Assembly: GCA_020057985.1 (NCBI GenBank)
Contig: JAGVEU010000353.1
Span: forward strand, 1 to 10,149
Source: Calditrichota bacterium
Lineage (GTDB): Bacteria; Electryoneota; RPQS01
DNA: 10,149 nucleotides
Direction of reading: 5' to 3'
A program made the position numbers and the translations under genes. The notes beneath the pieces are model-generated. The model was given only the letters and a program-made list of their open reading frames with translations. It had not been told where the DNA came from and did no database searches. This document shows positions 1-6,609 of this stretch, piece by piece (position 1 is the stretch's first letter; every line of letters starts with the position of its first letter).

Positions 1-17
1 CGACGCTCTTCCGATCT
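1..17 (+). other. Residual Illumina TruSeq adapter (not biological)
   Basis: The first 17 bases, CGACGCTCTTCCGATCT, are identical to the 3' end of the Illumina TruSeq universal adapter. The dprA reading frame becomes recognisable immediately after it. This marks a library molecule or contig end that was not trimmed, and these bases should not be annotated as genome. No matching adapter is seen at the other end of the window. Confidence 0.95.
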
Positions 18-18
18 C

Positions 19-186
19 GGACTTCTGCTGAGGATCATTGGCGAGGAACCGGTGGGTATCGACAGCATCATCGAGCGCAGCGGGATGGCCGTGAGCCGGG
101 CCTCGGCGCTGCTCGTCACGCTCGAGGTCGAGGGCCGCATCCGGCAGCTCGACGGCAAGCGCTTCGTACAGGTGAGGCTCGGATGA
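19..186 (+). CDS. dprA: DNA processing protein DprA, C-terminal winged-helix fragment (5' truncated)
   Basis: Only the last 55 codons and the stop are present; the 5' part is cut off by the sequence end. The frame reads GLLLRIIGEEPVGID, then a helix ending in SRASALLVTLEVEGRIRQL and DGKRFVQVRLG. This matches the small winged-helix domain at the C-terminus of DprA (Smf), the RecA-loading protein for incoming single-stranded DNA in transformation. The Rossmann-fold DNA-binding part is missing, so the call rests on the tail alone and on its place just before topA, a common bacterial gene order. The stop overlaps the topA start as ATGA at 183-186, which suggests translational coupling. 48 of 55 codons end in G or C, like the first part of topA and unlike the rest of the window, so this fragment probably belongs to a different organism from the downstream genes. 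Confidence 0.8.
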   Translation, partial: GLLLRIIGEEPVGIDSIIERSGMAVSRASALLVTLEVEGRIRQLDGKRFVQVRLG

Positions 187-2504
187 AAGCCAAGGTCGCG
201 GCGAAGAAGCCGCTCGTGAAGAAGCCGGTGGCGCGGAAGTCGCTGGCGCGGAAGTCGCTGGTGGTGGTGGAATCGCCCACCAAGGTCAAGACGATCCAGA
301 AGTACCTGGACTCCGGGTACATCGTCAAAGCCTCGATGGGACACGTCCGCGACCTGCCCAAGAGCAAGCTGGGCGTGGACGAGAAGAAGGGCTTCAAGCC
401 GGACTACAAGGTCCTGCCGGCGAAGAAGAAGGTCCTGGACGAGCTGAAGAAGGCCGCGGAGAAGGTGGATGCGCTCTACATCGCGACCGACCCGGACCGC
501 GAGGGCGAGGCCATCGGCTGGCACCTCGCCGCCGAGCTCGGGATCAGCAAGAGCAAGACCTACCGGATCATGTTCAACGAGATCACGGAGCGGGCGGTCA
601 AGGCCGCCTTCCAGCACCCCGGCAAGATCGACACGAACAAGGTGGATGCGCAGCAGGCGCGTCGCGTGTTGGACCGTCTCGTCGGCTACATGGTTTCACC
701 CCTCTTACAGAAAATCATTGTGCGCGGAGTCTCTGCCGGTCGCGTGCAGTCCGTGGCGCTGAGGCTGATTTGTGAGCGCGAGGATGAAATCCGAGCCTTC
801 AAGACGGAAGAGTACTGGACGATTGAAGCCGACTTGCTCACGAAATCGGACGAGAAGTTTCTGGCTCGACTTGTTAAAATCAAGGATGAGAAAGCGGAAC
901 TGTCTGACGAGAAATCGGCGAAGAAGGCAGTTGCAGCTATCACGAAAGAGACGTTCAAACTTACAGATCTCAAGACCAAGCCAAGCAAGTCCTCTCCGAA
1001 TGCTCCGTACACAACCTCAACTCTGCAACAGGATGCCGCGCGTCGCCTCGGATTTCTCAACCAGCGCACGATGGGCACTGCGCAAGGTCTCTATGAGGGT
1101 ATTGAAGTAGGCAGCGAAGGTCCGGTCGGGCTTATCACTTATATGCGAACTGACTCGGTGCGTCTCGCGCCGGAAGCGGTCGCTGCTGCGCGAGGGTACA
1201 TCGCTGAGCGGTTTGGCGAGGACTATCTGCCCGACCATGCGCGTGAGTATAAGACGAAATCCAAAGCTGCTCAGGAAGCGCATGAGGCAATTCGACCCAC
1301 GGACGTCACTCGCGATCCCAAGTCCATCAAGAAATACCTGAAAGAAGATCAGTACAAGCTGTACGAACTCATCTACAACAGATTCCTTGCGTCTCAGATG
1401 GCCGATGCCCGCTTTGAGGTAACCACCGCGCAACTGATGGCCGGCGAGTACGAATTCCGTGCCAATGGCAGACGGATGCTCTTCCCCGGTTATCTTGTGG
1501 TGATGACAGAAATGGCCGAAGAAAAGCGCAAGAGCAAGCCGGGCGAAGAGGAAGAGGATCTCACCCACGAATTGCCCAAACTCGAAGTCGGAAAATCCTA
1601 CAAGACTGAGAAGATTACTCCCACGCAGCATTTCACGCAGCCGCCGCCGCGCTTCAATGACGGCTCATTGGTTAAAGTGCTCGATGAACTGGGCATTGGT
1701 CGTCCATCAACTTATGCAAGTATCATCACTGTGCTCGTTAATCGAAAGTACGTGGAACGAAAGGAAAAACGTTTTCATCCCACGAACCTCGGCGAGACGG
1801 TGAGTAAGGTCCTTGTGGAGCAGTTTCCCGATATCTTCAATGTCAGTTTCACAGCACGCATGGAAGAGGAGCTGGATTCTATCGAGAATGACGGCGAGGA
1901 CTGGCGCAAGGTGGTCAAGGATTTCTATGGTCCCTTCTCAAAGGACCTTGAAAAAGTCAACTTGATTCGCGGCAGTCTCAAGAAGGCCAACGAGGAAATC
2001 AGCGACAAGAAATGTCCGGAATGCGGAAAACATCTGATCGTCAAATGGGGGCGCTCCGGTCAGTTCTTCGGATGCTCAGGCTATCCCGACTGCAAATACA
2101 CTGCGCCGCTTGAAGCGGAGAAGACTCCTGAATTCCCGGAAACAGCTTGTCCCAAGTGCGGCAAGCCCATGCTGCCGAAACGGAGCCGCTTTGGCTGGTT
2201 TCTTGGCTGCAGCGGCTACCCGGAATGCAAAACAATTGTCAATCTGGTTAAGGGTGACAGCGTGGATTGTCCGAGCGAAGGGTGCGACGGAAAAGTTAGC
2301 GAGAAAAAATCGCGCAAAGGCAGATCCTTCTGGGGTTGTTCCAACTATCCGAAATGTGATTTTGTAAGCTGGTACAAACCGGTGCTCACACCCTGTCCCG
2401 CTTGCGGTCATTTCTATATGGAAGACAAGCATCTGAAGACGGGACACATTCATCAGTGTCCGAAGTGCAAGCACAAGATCGAGATTGAGTCTGCTGAAAA
2501 ATGA
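183..2504 (+). CDS. topA: DNA topoisomerase I (type IA), possibly a chimeric reading frame
   Basis: Type IA topoisomerase, 773 aa, which relaxes negative supercoils by cutting one strand and passing the other. A Lys/Arg-rich N-terminal extension (residues 1-26) precedes the TOPRIM domain, with E30 in VVVESP and the metal-binding DPDREGE at 103-109. The conserved block VDAQQARRVLDRLVGY is at 154-169. The catalytic tyrosine is Y320 in GLITYMRTDS, with R322 beside it. The C-terminus carries four Cys4 zinc ribbons: C611/614/631/637, C656/659/676/682, C696/701/719/725 and C738/741/759/762. The start ATG overlaps the dprA stop, and the stop overlaps the next gene (ATGA at 2501). Codon choice changes sharply near residue 155-171: 96% of codons before base 660 end in G/C, against about 62% in the next 120. 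The frame stays open, so the product looks normal, but the first about 160 residues may come from another organism. Confidence 0.96.
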   Translation: MKAKVAAKKPLVKKPVARKSLARKSLVVVESPTKVKTIQKYLDSGYIVKASMGHVRDLPKSKLGVDEKKGFKPDYKVLPAKKKVLDELKKAAEKVDALYIATDPDREGEAIGWHLAAELGISKSKTYRIMFNEITERAVKAAFQHPGKIDTNKVDAQQARRVLDRLVGYMVSPLLQKIIVRGVSAGRVQSVALRLICEREDEIRAFKTEEYWTIEADLLTKSDEKFLARLVKIKDEKAELSDEKSAKKAVAAITKETFKLTDLKTKPSKSSPNAPYTTSTLQQDAARRLGFLNQRTMGTAQGLYEGIEVGSEGPVGLITYMRTDSVRLAPEAVAAARGYIAERFGEDYLPDHAREYKTKSKAAQEAHEAIRPTDVTRDPKSIKKYLKEDQYKLYELIYNRFLASQMADARFEVTTAQLMAGEYEFRANGRRMLFPGYLVVMTEMAEEKRKSKPGEEEEDLTHELPKLEVGKSYKTEKITPTQHFTQPPPRFNDGSLVKVLDELGIGRPSTYASIITVLVNRKYVERKEKRFHPTNLGETVSKVLVEQFPDIFNVSFTARMEEELDSIENDGEDWRKVVKDFYGPFSKDLEKVNLIRGSLKKANEEISDKKCPECGKHLIVKWGRSGQFFGCSGYPDCKYTAPLEAEKTPEFPETACPKCGKPMLPKRSRFGWFLGCSGYPECKTIVNLVKGDSVDCPSEGCDGKVSEKKSRKGRSFWGCSNYPKCDFVSWYKPVLTPCPACGHFYMEDKHLKTGHIHQCPKCKHKIEIESAEK
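645..695. other. Probable chimera junction within topA (composition break)
   Basis: Up to base 659 the topA frame has only six A/T-ending codons in 159. From 660 onward, 12 of the first 40, 16 of the next 40 and 17 of the next 40 end in A or T, and codons such as TTA, TCA and AAA appear. The change falls on the block encoding VDAQQARRVLDRLVGY, which is among the most conserved in bacterial TopA. Such a shared stretch is where PCR template switching or misassembly could join two genomes without breaking the frame. Homologous recombination in nature is the alternative. Confidence 0.65.
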
Positions 2505-3415
2505 GTGACAAAGAGCTGCGAAAGACGCTTCCTGATTTTTTGCTGGATCTGGGAGCACGCCGTGGCCGGTCTGAACATACAATTGAGGCCTATGGCCGGG
2601 ATGTGACGCAGTTCCTCAATTGGTATGAGACGGCTTATGAAGCTCAGATCGCCGCATCGGAATTCTCGTTTGCGGTGGTGCGAACCTACATGCAGGAACT
2701 CACTGCCGAGAAACTGGCTCGTTCCTCTATCGAACGCAAACACGCATCGCTTGCGAGCTTTGCATCCTTTTGCGTGAGACAAGGCGTGGTCTCTGAGAAT
2801 CCTGTTCGTGCCCTGAAACTGGCTCGCTCGAAACGTCGCCTCCCATCCATATACTCCGAGCGCGAGATCGAGGAAACACTCGCCTCGCCAGCTCCTTCCG
2901 GCTTTCCGGCGATTCGCAATCAGGCATTGCTCGAACTACTGTACGGAAGCGGATTGCGCATTTCCGAGTTAGTCAACCTGCGACTTGGACGGATTGACTT
3001 GTCGCGCATGATGCTCCGCGTGCTGGGCAAAGGATCGAAGGAGCGCCTTGTGCCCTTCAGCAAAACCGCCGCAAGCCGACTAAAGGATTACCTTAAGGCG
3101 CGTCAGGAGTTGCTTCAGAAATTAGGTCAGAAAGATGAGGGGATCGTCTGGCGAGCAGACAAAGGCAAGCCATTAACGCGGTATCGAGCCTATCGAATCG
3201 TGCATCAGGAACTCGCCCATTTGCTCGGAAGCAAGTCCTCGCCGCACGTTCTGCGACACTGCTTTGCTACGCATCTTCTGGATCGCGGCGCGGATTTGCG
3301 TGCCGTGCAGGAATTGCTTGGACACAGTTCGCTCTCGACCACCGAAAAATATACTCACGTAACGACGGAGCGATTGAAAGAAGCATACCGTCTTGCGCAT
3401 CCCCATGCTAAGTAA
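2501..3415 (+). CDS. xerC: XerC/XerD-family tyrosine recombinase
   Basis: Tyrosine recombinase, 304 aa, the usual Xer size. In this family it acts with a partner at dif sites to resolve chromosome dimers at division. Residues 8-100 form the N-terminal core-binding (SAM-like) domain and about 115-290 the catalytic domain. All catalytic residues are visible: R153 (GSGLRISEL), K177 (GKGSKERLVPF), H249 and R252 (SPHVLRH), H275 (ELLGHSS) and nucleophile Y284 (TEKYTHV). The intervals between them (24, 72, 3, 23, 9) equal those I recall for E. coli XerD. The start overlaps the topA stop by 4 bases, so the two are probably co-translated; topA-xerC neighbourhoods are common. There is no phage or integron context, so a housekeeping Xer role is preferred. 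Whether it is XerC, XerD or a sole Xer cannot be settled without the rest of the genome. Confidence 0.92.
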   Translation: MSDKELRKTLPDFLLDLGARRGRSEHTIEAYGRDVTQFLNWYETAYEAQIAASEFSFAVVRTYMQELTAEKLARSSIERKHASLASFASFCVRQGVVSENPVRALKLARSKRRLPSIYSEREIEETLASPAPSGFPAIRNQALLELLYGSGLRISELVNLRLGRIDLSRMMLRVLGKGSKERLVPFSKTAASRLKDYLKARQELLQKLGQKDEGIVWRADKGKPLTRYRAYRIVHQELAHLLGSKSSPHVLRHCFATHLLDRGADLRAVQELLGHSSLSTTEKYTHVTTERLKEAYRLAHPHAK

Positions 3416-3503
3416 TCAGGATCTCCTTCGGAGCGCGATGCTTCGAAGTGGAGCCAAGCGCCAATAATAACCCCCGGCCTGTCCCACGGGCACAATACCG
3501 TTG

Positions 3504-3510
3504 AAAGGAG
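3504..3510 (+). promoter_or_regulatory. Ribosome binding site that sets the hpf start
   Basis: AAAGGAG lies 5 bases before the ATG at 3516. A TTG at 3501 is in frame upstream, but using it would place the Shine-Dalgarno sequence inside the coding region and add MKGDT, so the ATG start is preferred. Confidence 0.75.
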
Positions 3511-3515
3511 ACACG

Positions 3516-3806
3516 ATGAGAACCAACATTTCGGCTATTCATTTCAAAGCCCACGACTCCCTTAAGGAATTTGCAGAAAGCGAGGTGCTCCGACTGAAAA
3601 AGTTTTCCGATGAGATCATCAACTGCGAAATTGAATACTCCTTTAATAAGAACGACAAGACCGCACACATCCACGTCAACGTCAACGGGACGGTTCTGAA
3701 CGCGACGGAGACCACGGACGATTTCACCAAGTCCACCACTCAATGCGTGGACAAGCTCGAGCAACAACTGAAAAAACTCAAAGGGAAGATTCAGGCGCGG
3801 CGCTGA
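3516..3806 (+). CDS. hpf: Ribosome hibernation promoting factor, short form
   Basis: Protein of 96 aa in the HPF/YfiA (RaiA) family, which binds the 30S decoding region and silences ribosomes in stationary phase or starvation. The sequence fits one single beta-alpha domain: MRTNISAIHFKAHDSLKEF at the start, the strand INCEIEYSF near 35-43, the strand KTAHIHVNVNG near 48-58, and a basic C-terminal helix LEQQLKKLKGKIQARR. It lacks the long C-terminal dimerisation domain of long HPF, so it is the short type. A 100-base gap separates it from the recombinase gene, and it has its own strong ribosome binding site, so it may be transcribed separately. hprK follows after 48 bases; hpf next to hprK recalls the rpoN-hpf-ptsN-hprK clusters of Proteobacteria. 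Confidence 0.92.
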   Translation: MRTNISAIHFKAHDSLKEFAESEVLRLKKFSDEIINCEIEYSFNKNDKTAHIHVNVNGTVLNATETTDDFTKSTTQCVDKLEQQLKKLKGKIQARR

Positions 3807-3854
3807 ACAAGGTAATTTCCAGTGCCGGTAGCCGCTCGAATATGAGGCCAGCGA

Positions 3855-4823
3855 ATGGATAAACTTCAGGTCGGCGTATTCTTTCAGGATACGCAGGAGC
3901 GCTTATCCCTGAAGCTCGTGAACGGTCCCAAGGGCATGGTTCACGAAATTACGCAGAAGGATTTGCATCGCCCGGGGCTTGCGCTGGCGGGTTTTCTTGA
4001 CCTGTTTACGTTCGACCGCGTGCAGGTGCTGGGCAATACGGAGATTCACTATCTGCATTCGCTTTCAGCAGATGACGCGAGAAAATCTTTGGAGCGGATT
4101 TTCAAGTTCGCAATGCCGTGCCTGATTGTGACCAACTCCAATGAGTTACCGCAGAACATGGCCAGCATCGCAGATGAGTCTGGAATCTCGATCTTCAGTA
4201 CCCCGTTGACGACCACCGAACTGACTCACCTGCTCTCGGACTATTTGGATCACAAGTTTGCCCCGACGACGGTGGTTCACGGATCGCTGGTGGACGTCTA
4301 TGGCACAGGTCTGCTTTTCACCGGACGCAGTGGAATCGGCAAATCGGAAGTGGCGCTGGATCTCGTGGAGCGCGGTCACCGGTTGGTGTCGGATGATGTG
4401 GTGACATTAACGCGCACGGCGGATAATGTCATCATGGGACATGGCTCCGAGCTGCTGAAGCACTACATGGAGATTCGCGGAGTCGGGATCATTGACGTTG
4501 GCCGCATGTTCGGCGTGCGTGCCGTTCGTTTGCAGAAGCGGGTCGAGACGGAAGTGGAACTGGTGGATTGGAGTGGCAATTTTGACTACGAACGATTGGG
4601 ACTCGATGAGCAATACAAGGAGTACCTCGGAGTCAAAATCCCATACGTTCAACTGCCGATCTTTCCCGGAAAAAACGTCACGGTTATTTCCGAGACCATT
4701 GCCCTTAATCTGCACCTGAAAGTGTATGGTTTTCATCCGGCGCGGGAATTCAGCAATGCACTCACGAACATGATGAAAAATCGCAGCCGGATGGAGAGTT
4801 ATCTGGAAAAGGACTTCGAGTAG
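3855..4823 (+). CDS. hprK: HPr kinase/phosphorylase
   Basis: Bifunctional enzyme, 322 aa, that in this family phosphorylates and dephosphorylates a serine of HPr (Ser46 in Bacillus) in response to metabolites. The N-terminal domain spans about 1-130. The kinase domain has H142 in VVHGS, a Walker A loop GRSGIGKS at 157-164, the acidic pair S179-D180-D181, the family signature MEIRGVGIIDV at 205-215, and a late PGKN at 271-274 followed by VTVISETIALN. As I recall it, the usual form is PGRN followed by EVAAMN, so this is a divergent but complete member. The ATG at 3855 has a weak GAGG 7 bases upstream. The mannose-type EIIA follows 15 bases after the stop. No HPr gene is in the window, so its substrate must be encoded elsewhere. 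Confidence 0.95.
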   Translation: MDKLQVGVFFQDTQERLSLKLVNGPKGMVHEITQKDLHRPGLALAGFLDLFTFDRVQVLGNTEIHYLHSLSADDARKSLERIFKFAMPCLIVTNSNELPQNMASIADESGISIFSTPLTTTELTHLLSDYLDHKFAPTTVVHGSLVDVYGTGLLFTGRSGIGKSEVALDLVERGHRLVSDDVVTLTRTADNVIMGHGSELLKHYMEIRGVGIIDVGRMFGVRAVRLQKRVETEVELVDWSGNFDYERLGLDEQYKEYLGVKIPYVQLPIFPGKNVTVISETIALNLHLKVYGFHPAREFSNALTNMMKNRSRMESYLEKDFE

Positions 4824-4838
4824 GAGGACTTTCTCATC

Positions 4839-5213
4839 ATGGTTCGCGCCTTGATTCTCACCCATGCTCAATTAGGAGCGGAGCTACTGCGTTCGGTGGA
4901 GAAGGTCATCGGCCCTCAATCGGATGTGGCGGTCCTTTCGAACGACGGCCAGTCGTTGGAGCAGATCGTCAGCGGAGTGGAATCCCGCTTGAATGATTCG
5001 CCGTCCGTAATCTTTGTGGATTTCTGCGGCGGCTCTCCGTATGTGGCCTGCAAGACTCTGCATAGCGCTCATCCTTCCTGTGCCATCATTTCCGGCGTGA
5101 ATTTTCCAATGTTGATATCTTTTTTCTCCAAGCGGGAAAAACTGCAATTTAGCGACCTGATCGAGGTCGTAAAAGCCGACGGTTTGCGCGGCATCCAAAT
5201 TATCTCTGAATGA
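4839..5213 (+). CDS. PTS mannose-family EIIA component
   Basis: Protein of 124 aa, the size of a free EIIA-Man domain. It accepts phosphate from HPr on a histidine and passes it to EIIB. H9 in ALILTHAQLG is the expected phosphorylation site. D61 and GGSP (64-67, in VDFCGGSPY) and SGVNFPML (85-92) match the family core. A strong AGGAGG at 4822-4827 overlaps the hprK stop, with an 11-base spacer to the ATG. The gene overlaps the EIIB gene by 4 bases (ATGA at 5210). The position after hprK fits a regulatory phosphorelay. With no EIIC/EIID nearby, sugar transport cannot be assumed. Confidence 0.9.
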   Translation: MVRALILTHAQLGAELLRSVEKVIGPQSDVAVLSNDGQSLEQIVSGVESRLNDSPSVIFVDFCGGSPYVACKTLHSAHPSCAIISGVNFPMLISFFSKREKLQFSDLIEVVKADGLRGIQIISE

Positions 5214-5716
5214 ACCTGAATCTTCTGCGGAAGAATACCCGTATTTCCTTTCCCCTTGTGCGTGTGGATGATCGTCTTCTGCACGGACAAGTCATCGTGG
5301 GCTGGGGGCAATCCATTGGAATCTGTCCGATGCTGCTCGTTTCCGATCGGGTGACCAAAGACACACCACTTGCCCAGACACTCAGACAGATCGTACCTGA
5401 AGAACAGCAGGGCGACGTGATTACCCTCGAAGAGGCAGCGGAGCGCTGGAAACGCGGTGACTTCAAAAAGACTCGGGCGATGCTGGTCTTGGAAACGCCG
5501 GTAGATGCGCTACGTTTGATCAAACTCGGTTTTCCCATGAAATCTCTGACTCTCGGCGGACTGCACTATCGCGAAGACCGCGAGGAGTTTCTTCCTTATA
5601 TCTTTCTCTCCGAGTGGGATTTTGTAACCCTTGAAGAGATCATGAAAGAAGGGGTGCGGGTTTTCTGTCAGGACCTGCCTGCAACAAAGCCGGTTCCCTT
5701 CAAAGGATTGGCATGA
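5210..5716 (+). CDS. PTS mannose/sorbose-family EIIB component
   Basis: Protein of 168 aa, typical for a separate EIIB of the mannose/fructose/sorbose family. The motif RVDDRLLHGQVIVGW at 18-32 carries the phospho-accepting H25. Later parts such as KSLTLGGLHYREDREE (111-126) fit the family. EIIB would take phosphate from the EIIA encoded just upstream. It overlaps both neighbours by 4 bases (ATGA at 5210 and 5713), so EIIA, EIIB and the MCE gene are almost certainly translated from one mRNA. The membrane components EIIC and EIID that normally follow are replaced here by the MCE gene, so the pair either works with a permease encoded elsewhere or acts only in signalling. Confidence 0.9.
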   Translation: MNLNLLRKNTRISFPLVRVDDRLLHGQVIVGWGQSIGICPMLLVSDRVTKDTPLAQTLRQIVPEEQQGDVITLEEAAERWKRGDFKKTRAMLVLETPVDALRLIKLGFPMKSLTLGGLHYREDREEFLPYIFLSEWDFVTLEEIMKEGVRVFCQDLPATKPVPFKGLA

Positions 5717-6606
5717 ACAATAATCATAATGAACTCAAGGTTGGCATTGCGATTCTGCTTTCGCTCATCATTTTAGTGGGCGGTGTGATGTGGGGCAAAG
5801 GGTTCAGCATTGAGGTCCGGCGGTATACTATTCGAGTGGATTTTCAAAACATTGGCGGTCTCAGTGAAGGCGCGGATGTTTTGGCCAACGGCGTCAAATC
5901 AGGTCGTATCACCAGTGTCAATCTCCACGAAGGCGCTGTGACTGTAGAGGCCTCCATTGACAAACGGGTGAAAATCTTCTCCGACTACAAGGTAACGATC
6001 GAGTCCCCGACATTGATGGCGGGCAAAGTGCTGGCGATCTATCCGGGTGGAAAGCCGCCAATGGTGGAGCCGGGGCAGGCTTTGCATGGTGAGGAGCCGC
6101 TCGGAGTCGGCGAGGGAATTGCAATGGTGCAGAATCTTGCCAAGGACATTCAGACCGCGCTTGGAAAGCTTAATCTACTGCTTGTGAGTCTGAACCAGAT
6201 TGCAGGTGACTCGGCAAATCAGAAAAACATCTCCAGCCTGCTGAAAAACGCCAGCGATATGACCAAGACTTCCAATGAGTGGCTGCATGAAAACCGTACC
6301 GTGATGACTTCCGTTCTTGAGAAGCTGGAATCCACGATCACGGTTACGCAAGCGATGGTCAAGACTACGGAAGCGCAAGCGGGAACAACCCTGGAGCATA
6401 TCAACTCGGCGGCTGTTGAGATTGATTCACTCTCGTCCTCACTGCACGGCATGGTGCTGAAACTTGAAGGCGGCCAGGGCACAATGGGCCGGTTGCTCAC
6501 GGAGGATAGTCTCTACGTCAAGCTCAGCAATACTTTGGCGCAGGTAGACTCGCTGGCTCATTCGATTCGCACGAAGGGGTTGCGGAACAAGATTGTTCTT
6601 TTCTGA
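5713..6606 (+). CDS. MCE-domain (MlaD-like) lipid transport substrate-binding protein
   Basis: Protein of 297 aa. Residues 9-27 form one N-terminal membrane helix (KVGIAILLSLIILVGGVMW), so it is probably anchored in the inner membrane with the rest in the periplasm. The MCE domain lies at about 37-115 (FQNIGGLSEGADVLANGVKS, with IESPTLMAGKVLAIYPGG near its end). A long helical segment (133-250) follows. The C-terminus has GGQGTMGRLLTEDSLY (253-268), a pattern I know from many MlaD-like proteins. The family forms hexameric rings that move phospholipids between the two membranes of diderm bacteria. The usual partners (MlaE permease, MlaF ATPase) are not in the window. Its placement directly behind PTS genes is unusual, and the gene starts inside the EIIB stop codon. 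Confidence 0.88.
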   Translation: MNNNHNELKVGIAILLSLIILVGGVMWGKGFSIEVRRYTIRVDFQNIGGLSEGADVLANGVKSGRITSVNLHEGAVTVEASIDKRVKIFSDYKVTIESPTLMAGKVLAIYPGGKPPMVEPGQALHGEEPLGVGEGIAMVQNLAKDIQTALGKLNLLLVSLNQIAGDSANQKNISSLLKNASDMTKTSNEWLHENRTVMTSVLEKLESTITVTQAMVKTTEAQAGTTLEHINSAAVEIDSLSSSLHGMVLKLEGGQGTMGRLLTEDSLYVKLSNTLAQVDSLAHSIRTKGLRNKIVLF

Positions 6607-6609
6607 GCC

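Noticed and set aside
469..762. Second + strand frame within topA, Arg/Ser/Thr-rich
   Set aside because: Low-complexity product typical of an off-frame reading of GC-rich sequence; topA is intact in the other frame.
1017..1631. Antisense open frame of 204 codons opposite topA
   Set aside because: It lies wholly within conserved topA sequence on the other strand, shows no recognisable domain and is a codon-bias shadow.
3423..3433. Small hairpin CTCC-TTC-GGAG after the recombinase gene
   Set aside because: Four base pairs and no T-tract; likely chance.
3501..3515. Upstream in-frame TTG start for hpf
   Set aside because: It would put the AAAGGAG ribosome binding site inside the coding sequence; the ATG at 3516 has ideal spacing.
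3416..3515. Promoter for hpf (AATAAT at 3463-3468)
   Set aside because: A fair -10 match but no acceptable -35 at the right distance; an internal promoter is plausible from the 100-base gap but not shown.
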